Of a stretch of DNA of 64,000 nt, positions 11,941-24,956 are shown piece after piece. A program made the position numbers and the translations under genes. Where the stretch lies: positions 321,369,191 through 321,433,190 of the forward strand of contig NC_057813.1 in assembly GCF_018294505.1 (NCBI RefSeq), in the 5' to 3' direction. The notes beneath the pieces are model-generated. The model had not been told where the DNA came from. It did not search any database and was given only the letters and a program-made list of their open reading frames with translations. How positions within the stretch are numbered: position 1 is the first letter of the stretch; each line of letters begins with the position of its first letter. Source of the DNA: Triticum aestivum (taxonomy: Eukaryota; Streptophyta; Magnoliopsida; Poales; Poaceae).

Positions 11941-12412
11941 TGAGGGAGTCCCGGACTAGGGGGTGTCCGGATAGCCGAACTACCATCATCGGCCGGACTC
12001 CAAGACTATGAAGATACAAGATTGAAGACTTCGTCCCGTGTCTGGATGGGACTTTCCTTGGCGTGGAAGGCAAGCTTGGCGATACAGATATGTAGATCTC
12101 TTACCTTTGTAACTGACTCTGTGTAACCCTAGCCCTCTCCGGTGTCTATATAAACCGGATGGCTTTAGTCCATAGGACGAACAACAATCATACCATAGGC
12201 TAGCTTCTAGGGTTTAGCCTCCTTGATCTCGTGGTAGATCTACTCTTGTAACCCACATCATCAATATTAATCAAGCAGGACGTAGGGTTTTACCTCCATC
12301 AAGAGGGCCCGAACCTGGGTAAAAACATCGTGTCCCTCGTATCCTGTTACCATCCGCCTAGACGCACAGTTTGGGACCCCCTACCCGAGATCCGCCGGTT
12401 TTGACACTGACA
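11941..12412 (+). repeat. 5' LTR of B2
   Basis: TGAGGGAGTC to GACACTGACA, 472 bp. A TATA box (CTATATAAAC) lies at about 12146-12156 and marks the likely transcription start of the element. The following TTGGTGCTTTCGTTGAGAG is the probable primer-binding region. Confidence 0.95.
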
Positions 12413-12459
12413 TTGGTGCTTTCGTTGAGAGTTCCTCTGTGTCGTCGCGATCAGGAAGG

Positions 12460-14484
12460 ATGCCTTCTCCCGTCTTTAAAGATGGTACCGTCGTCAAGAG
12501 AGCTTTGGCCGCTGGCCAAACTATCCGGCTAGGTGGTTTTCTTATGACCGCCTATTCGGCCACCGCTCCGACGATGACCTCTCAGGTCATCAAAAGCGAT
12601 CTTCATGTCAGCCCAGAATTCGCCGAGCAGTTAGATCCGATTGAGCTCTCCTCTGTAAACGAGCTCTTGGATCCCATCGCCGCCCTGGGAGTCGCCACAG
12701 ACTACGATCAGATTGGGCTTAAACCCGATCTGAGAGAGATTAACTCTCCTCAGGCCACCCACCACGTTGTCGTGGTAGAGGAACAATGCGGCAACCCTTC
12801 TTCTATGTTGAAAACCAACTATGTCCGGATTCCCGATCCCTCCAAGCCGGATTCCCGTGAAGGGACGGACGCTAATCAAATACTGAACTTAGAGTCAGGC
12901 ATCGGACTAGATTCGTTGGAAAGCATCCAGCAAGTCAAGCTTCCAAATCCGGAAACTTCTTGGCCTTTGAGCCTCAGATCGGGCGGGGTTCCAAACTTGA
13001 TTCCACCCGCCCACCCGAACATAAGCGATCAATCTCGAATACGGCAAGAGCCCGATGAAACAGTACATCATTACTGGGCCAGATTCCTCCTGGTTATGAA
13101 CAGGATAAAGGACTGCTGCGAAGAAAGCGCGATTTCAATTTTCTGCAACAATTGCACGGACAAGGGAATCATGAACGCCATAAGTCATCGCGAAGTTACA
13201 CGCTTCATTGACCTAGCGACTATCGTACAAAAATACTGTGTGGTAGAGAGTGCCAGGAACACCAAAACTAGGTTTTGGGACAGTCCGGCCTTGACCACAA
13301 CCCTAGTCCGAAGTAAAAGGGTGCGCCATACTCAAGCACCTGGGTTAAAAACCAAAAAGCAAAGACCCCCTTAAGGGCATGGAACCGTACTGGAGGGCTG
13401 GCTCAACGGACCCTGCAAAATCCACAGTACGGAGGGCGCCACTCCAACACACAGCCTTCGAGCATGTTGGATACTACGGCAGGTGGCCAAAAGTGGCGAA
13501 GGCTTTTTAGCCCCGGGCAAACAGCCCAGCAGTACCGGTACGGTATTAACAGTCTTCGAGACTTTCGCATCAAATAACATGCAAAAATGAACAATCCGCG
13601 GCCTCGCCGAAGTCTACCAAGTAGCAACAGCAAATCCATGGAGTGACACGGCTATCACCTTCAATGCCCGTGACGAACCTAAATTCCGAACAGCTAGAGC
13701 ACCAGCCGCATTGGTCCTCAGTCCGATAGTGGACGGCTTTCGCCTTAACAAGGTACTCATGGATGGCGGCAGCTGATTAAACCTCATCTACGAGGAAACC
13801 CTTCAAAAAATGGATATTGACTGGAGCTGCATCGAGCGAAGCAGCACAACCTTCAGAGGGATAATCCCTAGTCGAGAAGTACGCTGCACAGGAAAAATCA
13901 CACTAGATGTAGTGTTCGGCTCACCGGACAATTACAGGTCTGAGGAGGTCACGTTCCAAGTGGCCCCATTCGGCAGCGGATATCACGCTTTGTTAGGGCG
14001 AGAGGCATTCACAATCTTCCAAGCTATAACCTACTACGGGTACATGAAGCTCAAAATGCCCGGACCCAATGGGATAATCACTCTTGCCAGCGATCCAGAT
14101 ACAGCACTCCGCGCTGAAAATAAGACAGCCGCACTGGCCCTAGAGGCATTGTCCGAAGCCCTAGCGGCAGAGGAACTAACTACGCTGTGCTCCACGGTGG
14201 ATAGGGACGATGTGATACTCGATAAGAGGTCCAAGTCCACCTCTTTTAAACCAGCAGACGAAATAGTCAAATTTCAGGTCCATCCAACGGACCCCACAAA
14301 GACGACCTCCATTGGGGCACAATTAAGTCCTGATGTCAAAGCCGCACTACGAGAATTCCTTCGGGAAAATTGGGACATTTTTGCCTGGCACCCTTCAGAC
14401 ATGCCAGGAATCCCACGCAGGCTGGCAGAGCACAGCCTAAACATCCTAAAAGGATTCAAGCCGGTCAAACAAGCTCTTCGGTGA
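12460..14484 (+). pseudogene. Element B2 gag-protease region (truncated gag, premature stops)
   Basis: The likely start is the ATG at 12460, 47 bases after the LTR. Only the C-terminal half of the gag core is recognisable (from about QEPDETVHHYWARF, near 13050, to about 13250). The N-terminal half of that core, which B carries around 23400, is missing. The protease region follows, with the active-site block LMDGGS immediately followed by a TGA (13774), then the conserved VVFGSPDNYR segment. In-frame stops are TAA 13372, TGA 13588, TGA 13774 and TGA 14482; no frameshift is needed. The product would have been the particle shell plus the maturation protease. As it stands it cannot be made full length. 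Confidence 0.85.
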
Positions 14485-17400
14485 TTTTCCGAACCCAAAA
14501 GACAGGCAATGGGAGAAGAGCTAGCCAAACTCTTAAAAGACAGATTCATCAGAGATATAAAACATCCGTACTGGCTAGCCAATCTAGTAATGGTACCAAA
14601 AAAGGACAAATCCTGGTGCCTCTGCGTCGATTTTAAAGACCTTAACAAGGCCTGTCCAAAGGACCCTTTCCCCCTCCCTCGCATCGACCAAATCATCGAT
14701 GCTACCGCAGGGCACAATTCATTGTGCTTCCTCGACGCATACTCCGGATACCATCAAATCAAGATGGCGGAGAAAGACCAGGCCGTAACGGCATTCATTA
14801 CTCCATATGGGCCATTTTGCTTCAACACAATGCCCTTCAGACTCAAAAACGCCGGTGCAACATATCAGCGCATGATTCAAACATGTCTGGCTACCCAGAT
14901 AGGCAAAACAGTAGAGGCATACGTAGACGGTGTGGTCGTCAAGACCAAACACGTCGAAACTCTAGTAGAAGACTTGAGGGTGACATTCGACAACCTCCGA
15001 GCATATGACATTAAGCTCAATCCGGAAAAATGCATCTTCGGCGTACCAGCCGGAAGGCTCTTGGGCTTCATCGTATCCGGTAGAGGAATTGAAGCAAACC
15101 CGGCCAAAATCCGAGCTCTATCACAGTTGGATATTCCAAAAGACCTCAAGCAAATACAAAAACTAACCGGATGCGTAGCGGCCTTAAGTCGCTTCATCTC
15201 CCGTTTGGGAGAAAAGGCTCTGCCCCTCTACCGCCTCCTCCGGCGCACCGAACATTTCGAATGGACGGATGCTGCCATAGCCGGACTCGAAGAAATAAAG
15301 GCCATACTGGCAACAAATCCGGTCCTGGCCACGCCCAACCTGGGCGAACCTATGTTATTATATATCGCAACAACACATCAAGTTGTCAGCGCGGTACTCG
15401 TCGTCGAGCGAGAGACAGAAGGGCACAAATTCCCTCTTCAAAAACCAGTGTACTACGTATCCACTATTCTAACTCCATGCAAGTCCCGGTACCCACATTA
15501 TCAAAAGATAGCATATGCGGTGTTCATGGCATCCAGGAAGCTGCGACACTACTTTCAAGAGTGTTCCATAACGGTGGCCTCCGAAGTACCTCTCAATGAT
15601 ATTATAAACAATCGCGACGCAACGGGCAGGATTGCAAAATGGGCTATTGAGCTCTTACCATTTGACATAACCTATAAACCACTGTGTGCTATAAAGTCGC
15701 AGGTTCTGGCCGACTTCGTCGCCGAATGGACCGAAGCCGAACTCCCTAAAGAGTACGGCGCATACTCCAATTGGATCATGCATTTCGACGAATCCAAAAT
15801 GTTGGCTGGCATGGGGGCTGGCGTCGTCCTGACGTCCCCAACTGGAGACACAATCCAATACGTACTTCAAATAATGTACATGGACTCCAATAACGCAGCC
15901 GAATACGAGGCCCTTCTACATGGCCTCCGGATGGCAATCTCCATGGGCATTCAACGCCTAGAGGTGCGCGGGGATTCAAACCTCACAATATCCCAAGTAA
16001 ATGGAGAATTTGATGCCAAAGATCCAAAAATGGCAGCTTACCGCAACGCCGTCCTAAAAATGTCAGCTCGGTTCGAAGGAGTCGAATTCCACCATGTATC
16101 CCGGGATAATAACCAGGCAGCAGACGTGTTAGCACGCATCGGCGCGAAACGAGACACCGTCCCTCCAAACATCTTCCTGGAACGGCTCTTCAAGCCATCC
16201 ATGTTATGGGAAGAGGAGTCCAGAAATAACATTCCGGAGCCAGCTGCATCACCGAACTCAGACCATTCTGACACAATCAGCGGCTCAGCCAACGAAATAA
16301 CACCTTCAGCTCACGAAATAATGGCAGTAATTGCCCCGTGGACAGAACCATTCCTAGCCAACTTAATTCAGCAGGAACTTCCCGAAGACCAAAATGAGGC
16401 CCGCTGCATAGTTCGGCGATCTAAAGCCTACAAGGTCCATGAGGGAGAACTCTATAAGAAAAGCACAACCGGAGTCCTTCAAAGGTGTATCTCCGAAGAG
16501 GAGGGGCGGAATCTCCTGGCTGAAATTCACGCCGGACTCGGACGGCACCACGTTGCAGCCCGGGCACTCGTAGGCAAGGCCTTCCGTACATGATTTTATT
16601 GGCCGACAGCCCGGGCAGATGCACAGGACTTAGTCCAACGATGCGTCGGTTGCCAGCTCTTTGCTAATCAGAGCCACATGCCACCCACCACCCTCAAAAC
16701 TATACCCATTACCTGGCCGTTCACGGTCTGGGGGCTTGACATGGTTGGACCCCTTAAAGGGGGAACCCACAAGCACAAATACTAATTGGTCATGGTGGAC
16801 AAATTCACCAAATGGATTGAGGCCAAGCCGGTTAAAACGGCAGAATCTGGACCGGTGATAGACTTCCTATCCGGGGTTGTACACCATTTTGGCGTCCCCC
16901 ACAGCATCATCACTGATAACGGCACGAACTTCACTGCCGATGAGGTTAAACTCTGGTGCAAAAACATGGGCCTCAAGCTCGATTACGCTTCAGTCTATCA
17001 CCCCCAAACTAATGGTCAAGTCGAGCGAGCAAATTGTCTAATCATGAGCGGCATCAAACCCAGACTAGTGCGGTCCCTCAAGGAATCTAACACACACTGG
17101 GTAGAGGAGCTCGACTCCGTACTCTGGGGGCTGCGAACCACGCCAAACCGAACTATTGGATTCACACCATTTTTCATGGTGTACGGCGCAGAGGCAGTTC
17201 TGCTTTGCGATATAATTCATGACTCACCTCGTGTGCGCATGTACGAAGAAAGAGAAGCCGAGTTGGATCGGCAGGACAGTTTGGACGCCTTAGAGGAGGA
17301 GCGGGACGTGGCAAAGTCTCGTTCCGCATTCTATCAGCAGCAGGCTTGAACATATCAAAGCAGAGAAGTACGGGCCAAAACTTACAATGTCGGCGAACTC

Positions 17401-17571
17401 GTTCTATGCCTGCCGGACAAGAAAAAGGACAAACTTAAGCCCAAGTGGGAAGGTCCCTTCATCATTGACCAAGTCCTGACCGGCGTAGCATACCGTCTAC
17501 GTGAAGCATCTGACAACCGACTCGAGCCGAACCCATGGAACGCAGCCCGTCTCCGAAGATTCTACGCCTAA
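14485..17571 (+). pseudogene. Element B2 RT, RNase H, archaeal-type RNase H and integrase
   Basis: Same frame as gag. RT spans about 14500-15150 (DFKDLNKACPKDPFPLPR, then FLDAYSGYHQI). The catalytic box reads YVDG (14920-14931), where related element E has YMDD, so the second aspartate is lost. An RNase H follows to about 15720. A second, archaeal-type RNase H is at about 15775-16140 (HFDESK, NNAAEYEALLHGL, RGDSNLTISQVNGEF, DNNQAADVLAR), the hallmark of the Tat lineage. Integrase has its HHCC finger near 16525-16660 and DDE residues in LDMVGP, ITDNGTNF and GQVERAN. Stops at TGA 16591, TAA 16783 and TGA 17347 break it. The frame ends at TAA 17569-17571. An apparently intact ORF at 14509-16593 is just the longest piece. 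Confidence 0.92.
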
Positions 17572-18381
17572 ACACCGGACTCAGAGTTCGTCTCACTCCC
17601 CCATCCACCTTTTTATATTTTTTACTGTCTCTTGTCCCCCTCCTTCTTCCCACTTTTTTTTTCAATACCTTTTATAGGCTGATTTGCGCTTTGTTCGCAC
17701 ACACTTGATGTGTTCCTAGCACTCATTATACCTGGGGACTTCTTTACCAGAAGCTTATTAATATGGGTTTCACGCCCAATACATGTGTCATACTTCCGCA
17801 TGTACCTTTTATTCACCATTATATGCATCGATATGACTTAAGTTTTGGCCAAGCTGGGTTGCCTGGCTCCTGTGCTTACCCCTACGTTCCCGATTGTTCG
17901 GCTAGGAGGTAAAGGGAGCACCTCTGCGATTGTTACTGCCGGGTCAGCCGGATGTGTACCTCAGACTGGGTGAAGCCGAAAGCTAGCGTTCTTAAGAGAA
18001 TATTCGGTCGGTGACTTGAAAGATGATTTATTACTTACTTATTTATAAGCCCCCAGATGCTTTTCCTGCTATTTTTGCAGTCCGGCATTGCACCTTAGGG
18101 CATGCCTCCCAGGTAAAGGAACCCTTAACGGAACTATTCTCCCTGGAAGATGTTTCTTACTAACTGTGTAATATAACATAACTAGTTGGGCACTTGTCTG
18201 ATAAAGCAATTATGACCATGACGCCTTGTCTCCATGCATGCCCCGGTTCTTTTATAACCGTAGGGGTATTCGGACACACTCCGGACTGTTGGGTCCCGAG
18301 GTTGAAGCGAAACGGTCCGCAAAGACAAACGATCTACAATCCAGCTAGAAGGCATCTTACATGTCATTTCAAATTACATCG
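17572..18381. other. B2 3' non-coding stretch between pol and the antisense ORF
   Basis: About 0.8 kb, AT-rich, with short frames only. Homopolymer T runs lie near 17610-17665. I see nothing else in it. It separates two convergent coding units: pol on plus and the antisense ORF on minus. Confidence 0.6.
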
Positions 18382-21108
18382 TCAAACCGACTGATTGTAC
18401 TCCTCCTCAATCCCATCTAACAGGCTGTCCAATTTACAGTCCTGTTGGGAATATTTCGCGGCCAGTTCTACTTGGCCATACATCAAGCTCACAGGGATCT
18501 CCTTCCCATCAGGCCCCGTAGGTCCGACCTCGGCCATGTGGTTTGGGTCAGCCTTCGGGTAGCGCGTCTTCACCATGGCCCAGGCCTCCCTAGCGCCCTG
18601 ACGGCAGGCCGATATCTTCCACGAACGGAGGCGTCGCCATGCTCCCTGGAGCTTCTCAGCAAGCTCACCAAGGCCCTCGGGTAAGGAGACGGATGGCCAT
18701 GAAGCCTGAATGATGCCACTCATCGCCCGCCGAACACGTTCGAACAATTGCACCAGCTCGACAAGTTGGTCACCTGTTGACCCAGGCATTTCCTCCGCAG
18801 GGCGACCTGTGAGCACACCTAAAGACATATTTCTGTCAAACGACTTCCTCGCCGAATTCTTCTTTTCAAAGGAATTTGCTCAAGCACTTACTATAAATGC
18901 CACGACGAAGTCGCTGATTCTCCTTCAAGGAGCCAGACAGCTGGGCCCGAACACCTTTCAGCTCTTCTCCTAGCTGGGTGTGGGCATCTTGGGGCTTGTT
19001 TCTCTCCTGCTGCACCTTCGTAAGCACCCTCTCGCCAGCCTTTAGCTGACGCAGTAGCTGTTGCTTGTCCGGATCTAGTCCGGCACCCTCTGCAATATTA
19101 TTGTCAGATTCACGCCGCACTTTGTTAATTAAATATCTCTTCAAAGTACGTCTTACCAGTGGGGGTCTCTGTGGCTCCCCCTGTGGCGGCCAGTGCGGCC
19201 TCAAGTTGGGCCTTGCACTCTTGGAGCTCCTGGGACAGATGGGTATTCTTCTCCGTAAGATCCTGCATAAAAATTGATCCTTAAATCAGTTATTTTAACC
19301 ATTTTAAGTCTTGGGGGCTACTGGCATATATAACTATTAAAATTACTTACACGTATGTCTTTCACATACTGCTCCGTGGCTCTGGTTAACCCATCTTGAG
19401 CGGCACGGAGATGCGCGTTTCGCGCATCAAAGGCATTTAACGCCTCCGGGGAGAAACACGCGTCACGAAGAACTGTCCGGCGACGCCTGTGATTCATGGC
19501 GCTCTCCACCTCAGACCGGGTGGCGGACAGCCTGTCGACATCCTCCGTCGGAGCAGCGTCCGACTCATGCCTTGTATTCGCCTCCCCTTCCGGGCCATGC
19601 GTTGGAGCATGGCTGGCGGAGGCTTGATTGGCAACCTCTCTGGACACTGTCCGGCGAGCGCTCTTTCTGGAAAGGTTATGAGCATTAATATGCCTCCTGG
19701 GAATCCTTCCCGTAAAAAATAGCGGTGCTCCGTACCGTTGCGGCGACGTTTCAGTTCGCGTTGCACTCCTCTTCCGCCTGCTGGGTCGGACTGACCCTTG
19801 TTGGCCGGTCGCCGCGGGCTCGACTTCCTGTCGTAAAGGCGCTTCCTGCCGAACACCGTTGGAGCACGGTGGTCAGAACTAAGCATTAAAGAAGTAACGG
19901 CGCCAGGACTTCGATCGTACTCACCGGGGAAGCCGGACTCAAACCGGGGTAGTCAGCCATAATGGCGACTAAAGCATTATCTATGCTGAGCTGGTGGTAC
20001 ACCCCGTCGATCAGTTCCACCGCTAAGTCCGGATCCTCTTCGGAGGCCGGATCGAGGGACCTTTCTGGGTCTTCGGGTTGTGGGGCTGGGCTTTTTATGC
20101 CCTCCACATCCCGACGTAGTTCCTGTGTCAAAATCATACAATAAGACAATTGCCTTTAAAGGCACGGTTCATATATGCATGCGTGGAAAATCCGTTCAGA
20201 GGATTCATGCGGAGGAAGTCCTCCTTCTCCCCCTTGTACAAGCCGGACAGGATCTTCACCAGATCGTCGGCCGATCTAGGTCCCTTGCGGCCGTGATGGG
20301 TGGCGTCGTCGTCTCCGTTGAAGTCCCACATGGGGTGGCCCCTATATTGGAGCAGCTACACCCCACGCATAATGCATGTGGCCATGACTCCGATCATGGT
20401 TAATCCGGAATGGGCTAGCAGCCGTATCTAGCCCATCAAGTAATGGACGCTACTATCATCTTCTCGTCGAGGGCTCCGTGGGCGCAAACTTAGGCGTTTC
20501 TTCAGGGGAGTGTTGCTGAACTCTGGAAGGCCGATCCGGACTGGATCCGGCAGCGGAGCGTCCTCCATATAAAACCACTCCGAAGGCCAATCTTCTGACG
20601 CCTTCTTCGGGGTCCCGGACAGGTATCCGGTCCCGGCGATGCGCCATATTTCGGCTCCGCCCACTTGGTATATCGACCCCTCGTGAGAGCGGGGTACGAG
20701 GCAAAACAGCCTCTTCCACAGCGCAAAATGGGGCTCAATGCCCAAGAACAGCTCACACAGAGCTACGAAGCCCGCGATGTGCAAAATGGAGGCAGGTGTA
20801 AGGTGATGAAGCTGGAGTCCGTAGAACTCCAGGAGCCCCCGGAGAAACGGATGTATAGGAAATCCGAGTCCCCTTATTAAGTAGGAGACGAAGCACACCC
20901 GCTCTCCTTTGGAGGGATTGGGGGCGCTCTCCGCCTGCTTCCCACCTTTGTAGGTGGCCAGTCCGGCTCAAACCAGAACCATAAAGGCCGGGGGAAGATA
21001 TCCCTCTGCTTGGAGCGTCACTAGCTCATTGTGCGGGACTAAGCATCTCCTCCAATCTCCTGGCTTAGGGCTGAGAGCACGAGAAGAGGAGCCGCGTCGA
21101 CTGTCCAT
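18382..21108 (-). pseudogene. Element B2 antisense ORF (PF04195-like plant transposon protein), broken or spliced
   Basis: Read on the minus strand. The probable start is the ATG at 21106-21108 (MDSRRGSSSRAL). The first long segment carries the block LTPASILHIAGFVALCELFL followed by IEPHFALWKRLF (20428-20898). This is the pattern of the putative gypsy-type transposon domain (PF04195, also called Transposase_28). Downstream are MWDFNGDDDAT (20331), an acidic PQPEDPERSLDPASEEDPD stretch (about 20090), a basic region, and a coiled-coil-like region (18866-19204). The tail ends EEEYNQSV at 18382. The pieces lie in different frames with AG-type acceptor candidates between some of them, so introns are plausible, but decay cannot be excluded. 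A TGA interrupts the frame near 20968. Extra antisense ORFs in the 3' part of Tat elements are known; their function is not. Confidence 0.72.
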
Positions 21109-21193
21109 GTTGGAATGGGTTTGGTGTCAGATGCGCCTCGGTGAGTGCTTGCAGAAGGAGGAGGATGTGATTTGGATCTGGATCCTCGCCTCC

Positions 21194-21201
21194 CTTATAG
21201 G
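21194..21201 (-). promoter_or_regulatory. TATA-like box upstream of the B2 antisense ORF
   Basis: CCTATAAG on the minus strand, about 86 bases upstream of the ATG at 21108. Just upstream of it, a block reading GCGAATGCGA..AG.CAGGG.ATTTTTA also occurs before the antisense ORF of H. Confidence 0.5.
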
Positions 21202-21435
21202 CAGCTTATTTGCGTAGCTAGGGGGTAAAACATAAAAATACCCTGGCTTTTCGCATTCGTGCGACGCATGGAAGAAGTCCATTATTGGACGCGGAAGCCA
21301 AGGAGCGCAGCATTTATGAAGCAACCGGACACTATCCGGCAAACACATGGAGCATGAAGAAGAACCCGCCTTGCAAACGCCGAAGACAACATACGCACCG
21401 GATTCGTCGTTATTGAAGCCTGGTTCGGGGGCTAC

Positions 21436-21907
21436 TGAGGGTGTCCCGGACTAGGGGGTGTCCGAATAGCCGAACTACCATCATCGGCCGGACTCCAAGA
21501 CTATGAAGATACAAGATTGAAGACTTCGTCCCGTGTCCGGATGGGACTTTCCTTGGCGTGGAAGGCAAGCTTGGCGATACGGATATGTAGATCTCCTACC
21601 TTTGTAACCGACTCTGTGTAACCCTAGCCCTCTCCGGTGTCTATATAAACCAGATGGCTTTAGTCCATAGGACGAACAACAATCATACCATAGGCTAGCT
21701 TCTAGGGTTTAGCCTCCTTGATCTCGTGGTAGATCTACTCTTGTAACACACATCATCAATATTAATCAAGCAGGACGTAGGGTTTTACCTCCATCAAGAG
21801 GGCCCGAACCTGGGTAAAAACATCGTGTCCCTCGTTTCCTGTTACCATCCGCCTAGACACACAGTTCGGGACCCCCTACCCGAGATCCGCCGGTTTTGAC
21901 ACCGACA
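21436..21907 (+). repeat. 3' LTR of B2
   Basis: TGAGGGTGTC to GACACCGACA, 472 bp, preceded by the purine-rich GGTTCGGGGGCTAC. It differs from the 5' LTR at 12 positions by eye, mostly transitions. Confidence 0.95.
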
Positions 21908-24900
21908 ACGGGCATGACTTTGATCTGCCATCGGACAGTGTTTGGGAGATCGTGCCTGCGACGGTGCCGGGAATCAATCCGGAGCTGATCATGACTTCCG
22001 AGGATGGGTGGATGGACCTCGCCACAGAGGCAGCACACTCATCGGTGTTGGAGCCGAACACTGATCCCACCTCCTGTGAGGGTGACGTCATCGGACCCTC
22101 GGACTCATCTCCGGCTACAGGATCCAAACCGCGTACATCCATGCCTATCGAATCTGATTGGGCACCGATCATGGAGTTCACCATCGCGGATATTTTTCAA
22201 CACTCGCCCTTGGGTGATGTGCTAAATTCATTGAGGTCTCTCTCCTTGTCGGGAGATCCTGGGCCGAACTATGTCCGGCTCGAGTGGGAAGCGGACAACA
22301 AAGAAATTTATTCCCCACCCACCACCGACTTAATAGCCACTATCGATGAGTTAACTGACATGCTTGACTTCAACTCTGAAGACATCGACGGTATGGACGA
22401 CGATGCAGGAGAAGAACAGGAACCACCGCCTATAGGGCGCTGGGCAGCCACCTCATCATATGATATATATATATGGTGGACACCCCCAAAGAAAGCAATG
22501 GCAATGAGGCAGCGGATGATAACCCCTTGGAGAAGCAATCTAAGCACCAGCGTCATAGGCACCACTCCAAGCCCCGCCATAGCAAAAATAGCAATACCGA
22601 CACAAGAGATAACTATCCGGATGGTGCCGAAGACGAAAACAATCCTTCTCAACCAGGCTTTGAACGGGCCGAGCAAGAGGATGGGCAAGCTAGCCCTAAC
22701 GAACAAGCGACAGATGGAGAATCGGAGGATGATAATTACATGCCTCTCTCCGAAGACGAAGTGAGCCTTGGCGACAAAGAATTCATCGTGCCTGAGGACC
22801 CCGTCAAGCAGGAGCGCTTCGAGCACCGGCTTATAGCCACTACAAAAAGCCTGAAGAAAAAGCAGCAACAATATCAAGCTGATCAAGATCTGCTAACTGA
22901 TAGATGGACCGAGGTCCTGGCTGCCGAGGAATACGGACTCGAGCACCCTACCAAAAGTTACCCAAAGTGCAGGTTTCTACCCCAACTCGAGGAGGAGGCA
23001 CTGAAACCCAAACTACCAGCGCATGATGCGGCTGATCGGCCACTACGTGGCCGCGACAAAGTGGCATACTAGACCAAAGTCCAGCCCGCACCCCGGCGAC
23101 AAACAAGAAAAAACACGAAGGCCCGGGGCTCCATGCATGACCTGCGAGACAAATTGAAAAACAAAGCAGGACAGACAAGATCGATCTACGGATCATAGGG
23201 GCGCGCCCCAACACGTGACGAGGACCGTCACGCCAGATACACTAACAAATCTGGCCGGACCGAATACAATGTAGCCCAGCACAGAGGTGCCGCACACCCC
23301 CTATGCTTCACTGATGAAGTAATGGATCATGAATTCCCAGAAGGGTTTAAACCCATGAACATTGAATCAAATGATGGTACTACAGACCCTGTGGTATGGA
23401 TAGATGATTTTTTACTCCATATTCACATGGCCCGCGGAGATGATGTACACGCTATCAAGTACCTCCCACTAAAGCTCAAGGGACCGGCTCGGCATTGGCT
23501 GAATAGCTTGCTGGCAAACTCCATTGGGAGTTGGGAGAATCTGGCATACGCATTCCATGACAACTTCTAGGGCACTTGTGTGCAACCACCGGATGCTGAT
23601 GATCTAAGTTACATAACCCAACAGCCCGGAGTGTCATCCAGGAAATATTGGACTCGGTTCCTAACCAAAAAGAACCAAATTGTCGACTGTCCGGATGCCG
23701 AAGCCCTAGCGGCCTTTAAGCATAACATCCGTGATGAGTGGCTTGCCCGACATCTTGGCCAAAAAAATCCAAAGTCCATGGCAGCCCTCACAACACTCAT
23801 GACCCGCTTTTGTGCGGGCGAGGATAGTTGGTTGGCTCATAGAAACAACACAGCAAGCAATCCTGACACATCGAAAGACAAGGATAACAACGACAACCAT
23901 GGCGCAACAAATACAAGCGCCACAAATACAGTGATAGTGCCAAAGACACATCAGTCAATGCCGGATTCAGTGGCTCCAAGTCCGTCAGCGGGAAAAGCCA
24001 TTCAACAAAAACAATTCAGGCCCGTCCAGTTTGGACCGCATACTCGACCGTCCATGCCAAATTCATGGCACCCCAGGAACTCCAGCCAATCATACCAACA
24101 GAGAATGCTGGGTCTTCAGACAAGCCGGCAGGTCAAATGCCGAAAACAAGGGGAAGAGGACTCAAAGCAACGATGATGACGAAGAGCCCCGATCATCGAA
24201 TACAGGAGGACAGAAGAAATTCCCTCCCCAGGTGAAAACGGTGAATATGATATACGCAAGCCACATTTCCAAGTGGAAACGTGCACTAAGGAATGCCTAT
24301 GCAATGGAGCCAGTCGACCCAAAGTTTAACCTATGGTCCTCTTGCCCGATCACTTTCGATCGCAGGGACCATCCTACCAGTATCCGTCATGGCGGTTCGG
24401 CCGCACTAGTCCTCGACCCCATCATAGACGGATTTCACCTCACACGAGTCCTTATGGACAGAGGTAGCAGCCTGAACTGGCTATACCAGGATACAGTGCA
24501 CAAAACGGGCATCGACCCCTCAAGGATCAAGCCCACAAAAACCACCTTCAAATGTGTCATACCAAGTGTAGAGGCCTGTTGCACGGGCTCAATCACACTA
24601 GAAGTGGTATTCGGATCTCCAGACAATCACTGTACCGAAGAGTTAGTCTTCGACATCGTCCCCTTTTGCAGTAACCATCAGGCACTGCTCTGACGAGCCG
24701 CGTTCGCTCGGTTCAACGCGGGGCCACATTATACCTACCATAAATTCAAGATGCCCGGTCCTCGCGGCGTCATCACGGTTAATGGCAGGTCCGAACACCC
24801 CCTCACTGCCGAAGAGTCTACCACCGCTTTAACAGCAAGATCAACAGATGGCACTCCCAAGTCAAACCTCGAGTCGATGGCCAAGCTCCTGGACACCGCC

Positions 24901-24956
24901 AAAGGAGTCCGAACTACTGCGCGGCGGGACAGCCTGGCTCGCCCGAAGCTTAATTA
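21908..24956 (+). pseudogene. Element B gag (remainder) and protease
   Basis: Continues the gag frame interrupted by B2; the first five bases are the right target copy. An acidic N-terminal region (to about 22460) meets an AT microsatellite at about 22463-22475, where the frame shifts. The retrotransposon gag core is clear at 23322-23800 (GPARHWLNSLLANSIGSWEN, then SSRKYWTRF). A possible zinc-binding remnant (NHTNREC) lies near 24100. Protease follows, its active site reading LMDRGSSLN (usual LMDGGSSLN), then VVFGSPDNH. Defects: frameshift about 22470, TAG 23070, TAG 23568, frameshift between about 24030 and 24180, TGA 24691. After about 24956 pol-type sequence stops abruptly, with no RT. Lysine-rich frames near 22473-23072 probably belong to the linker before the gag core. 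Confidence 0.85.

Larger units (their letters stand above)
11941..21907 (+). mobile_element. Element B2: Tat-lineage gypsy (Fatima-like) with full-length pol
   Basis: 9,967 bp bounded by 472-bp LTRs and a near-perfect 5-bp target duplication, inserted in the gag of B. Order: LTR, primer region, gag-PR-RT-RH-archaeal-type RNase H-integrase in one frame (12460-17571), 3' non-coding, antisense ORF (18382-21108, minus strand), purine tract, LTR. I counted 12 LTR mismatches, about 2.5%. With the commonly used grass LTR rate of 1.3e-8 per site per year this is roughly one million years. Confidence 0.95.

Noticed and set aside
22308..22886. 192-codon minus-strand frame opposite B's gag
   Set aside because: It is the shadow of the gag/linker frames on the plus strand; hydrophobic composition results from reading acidic and lysine-rich codons in reverse.
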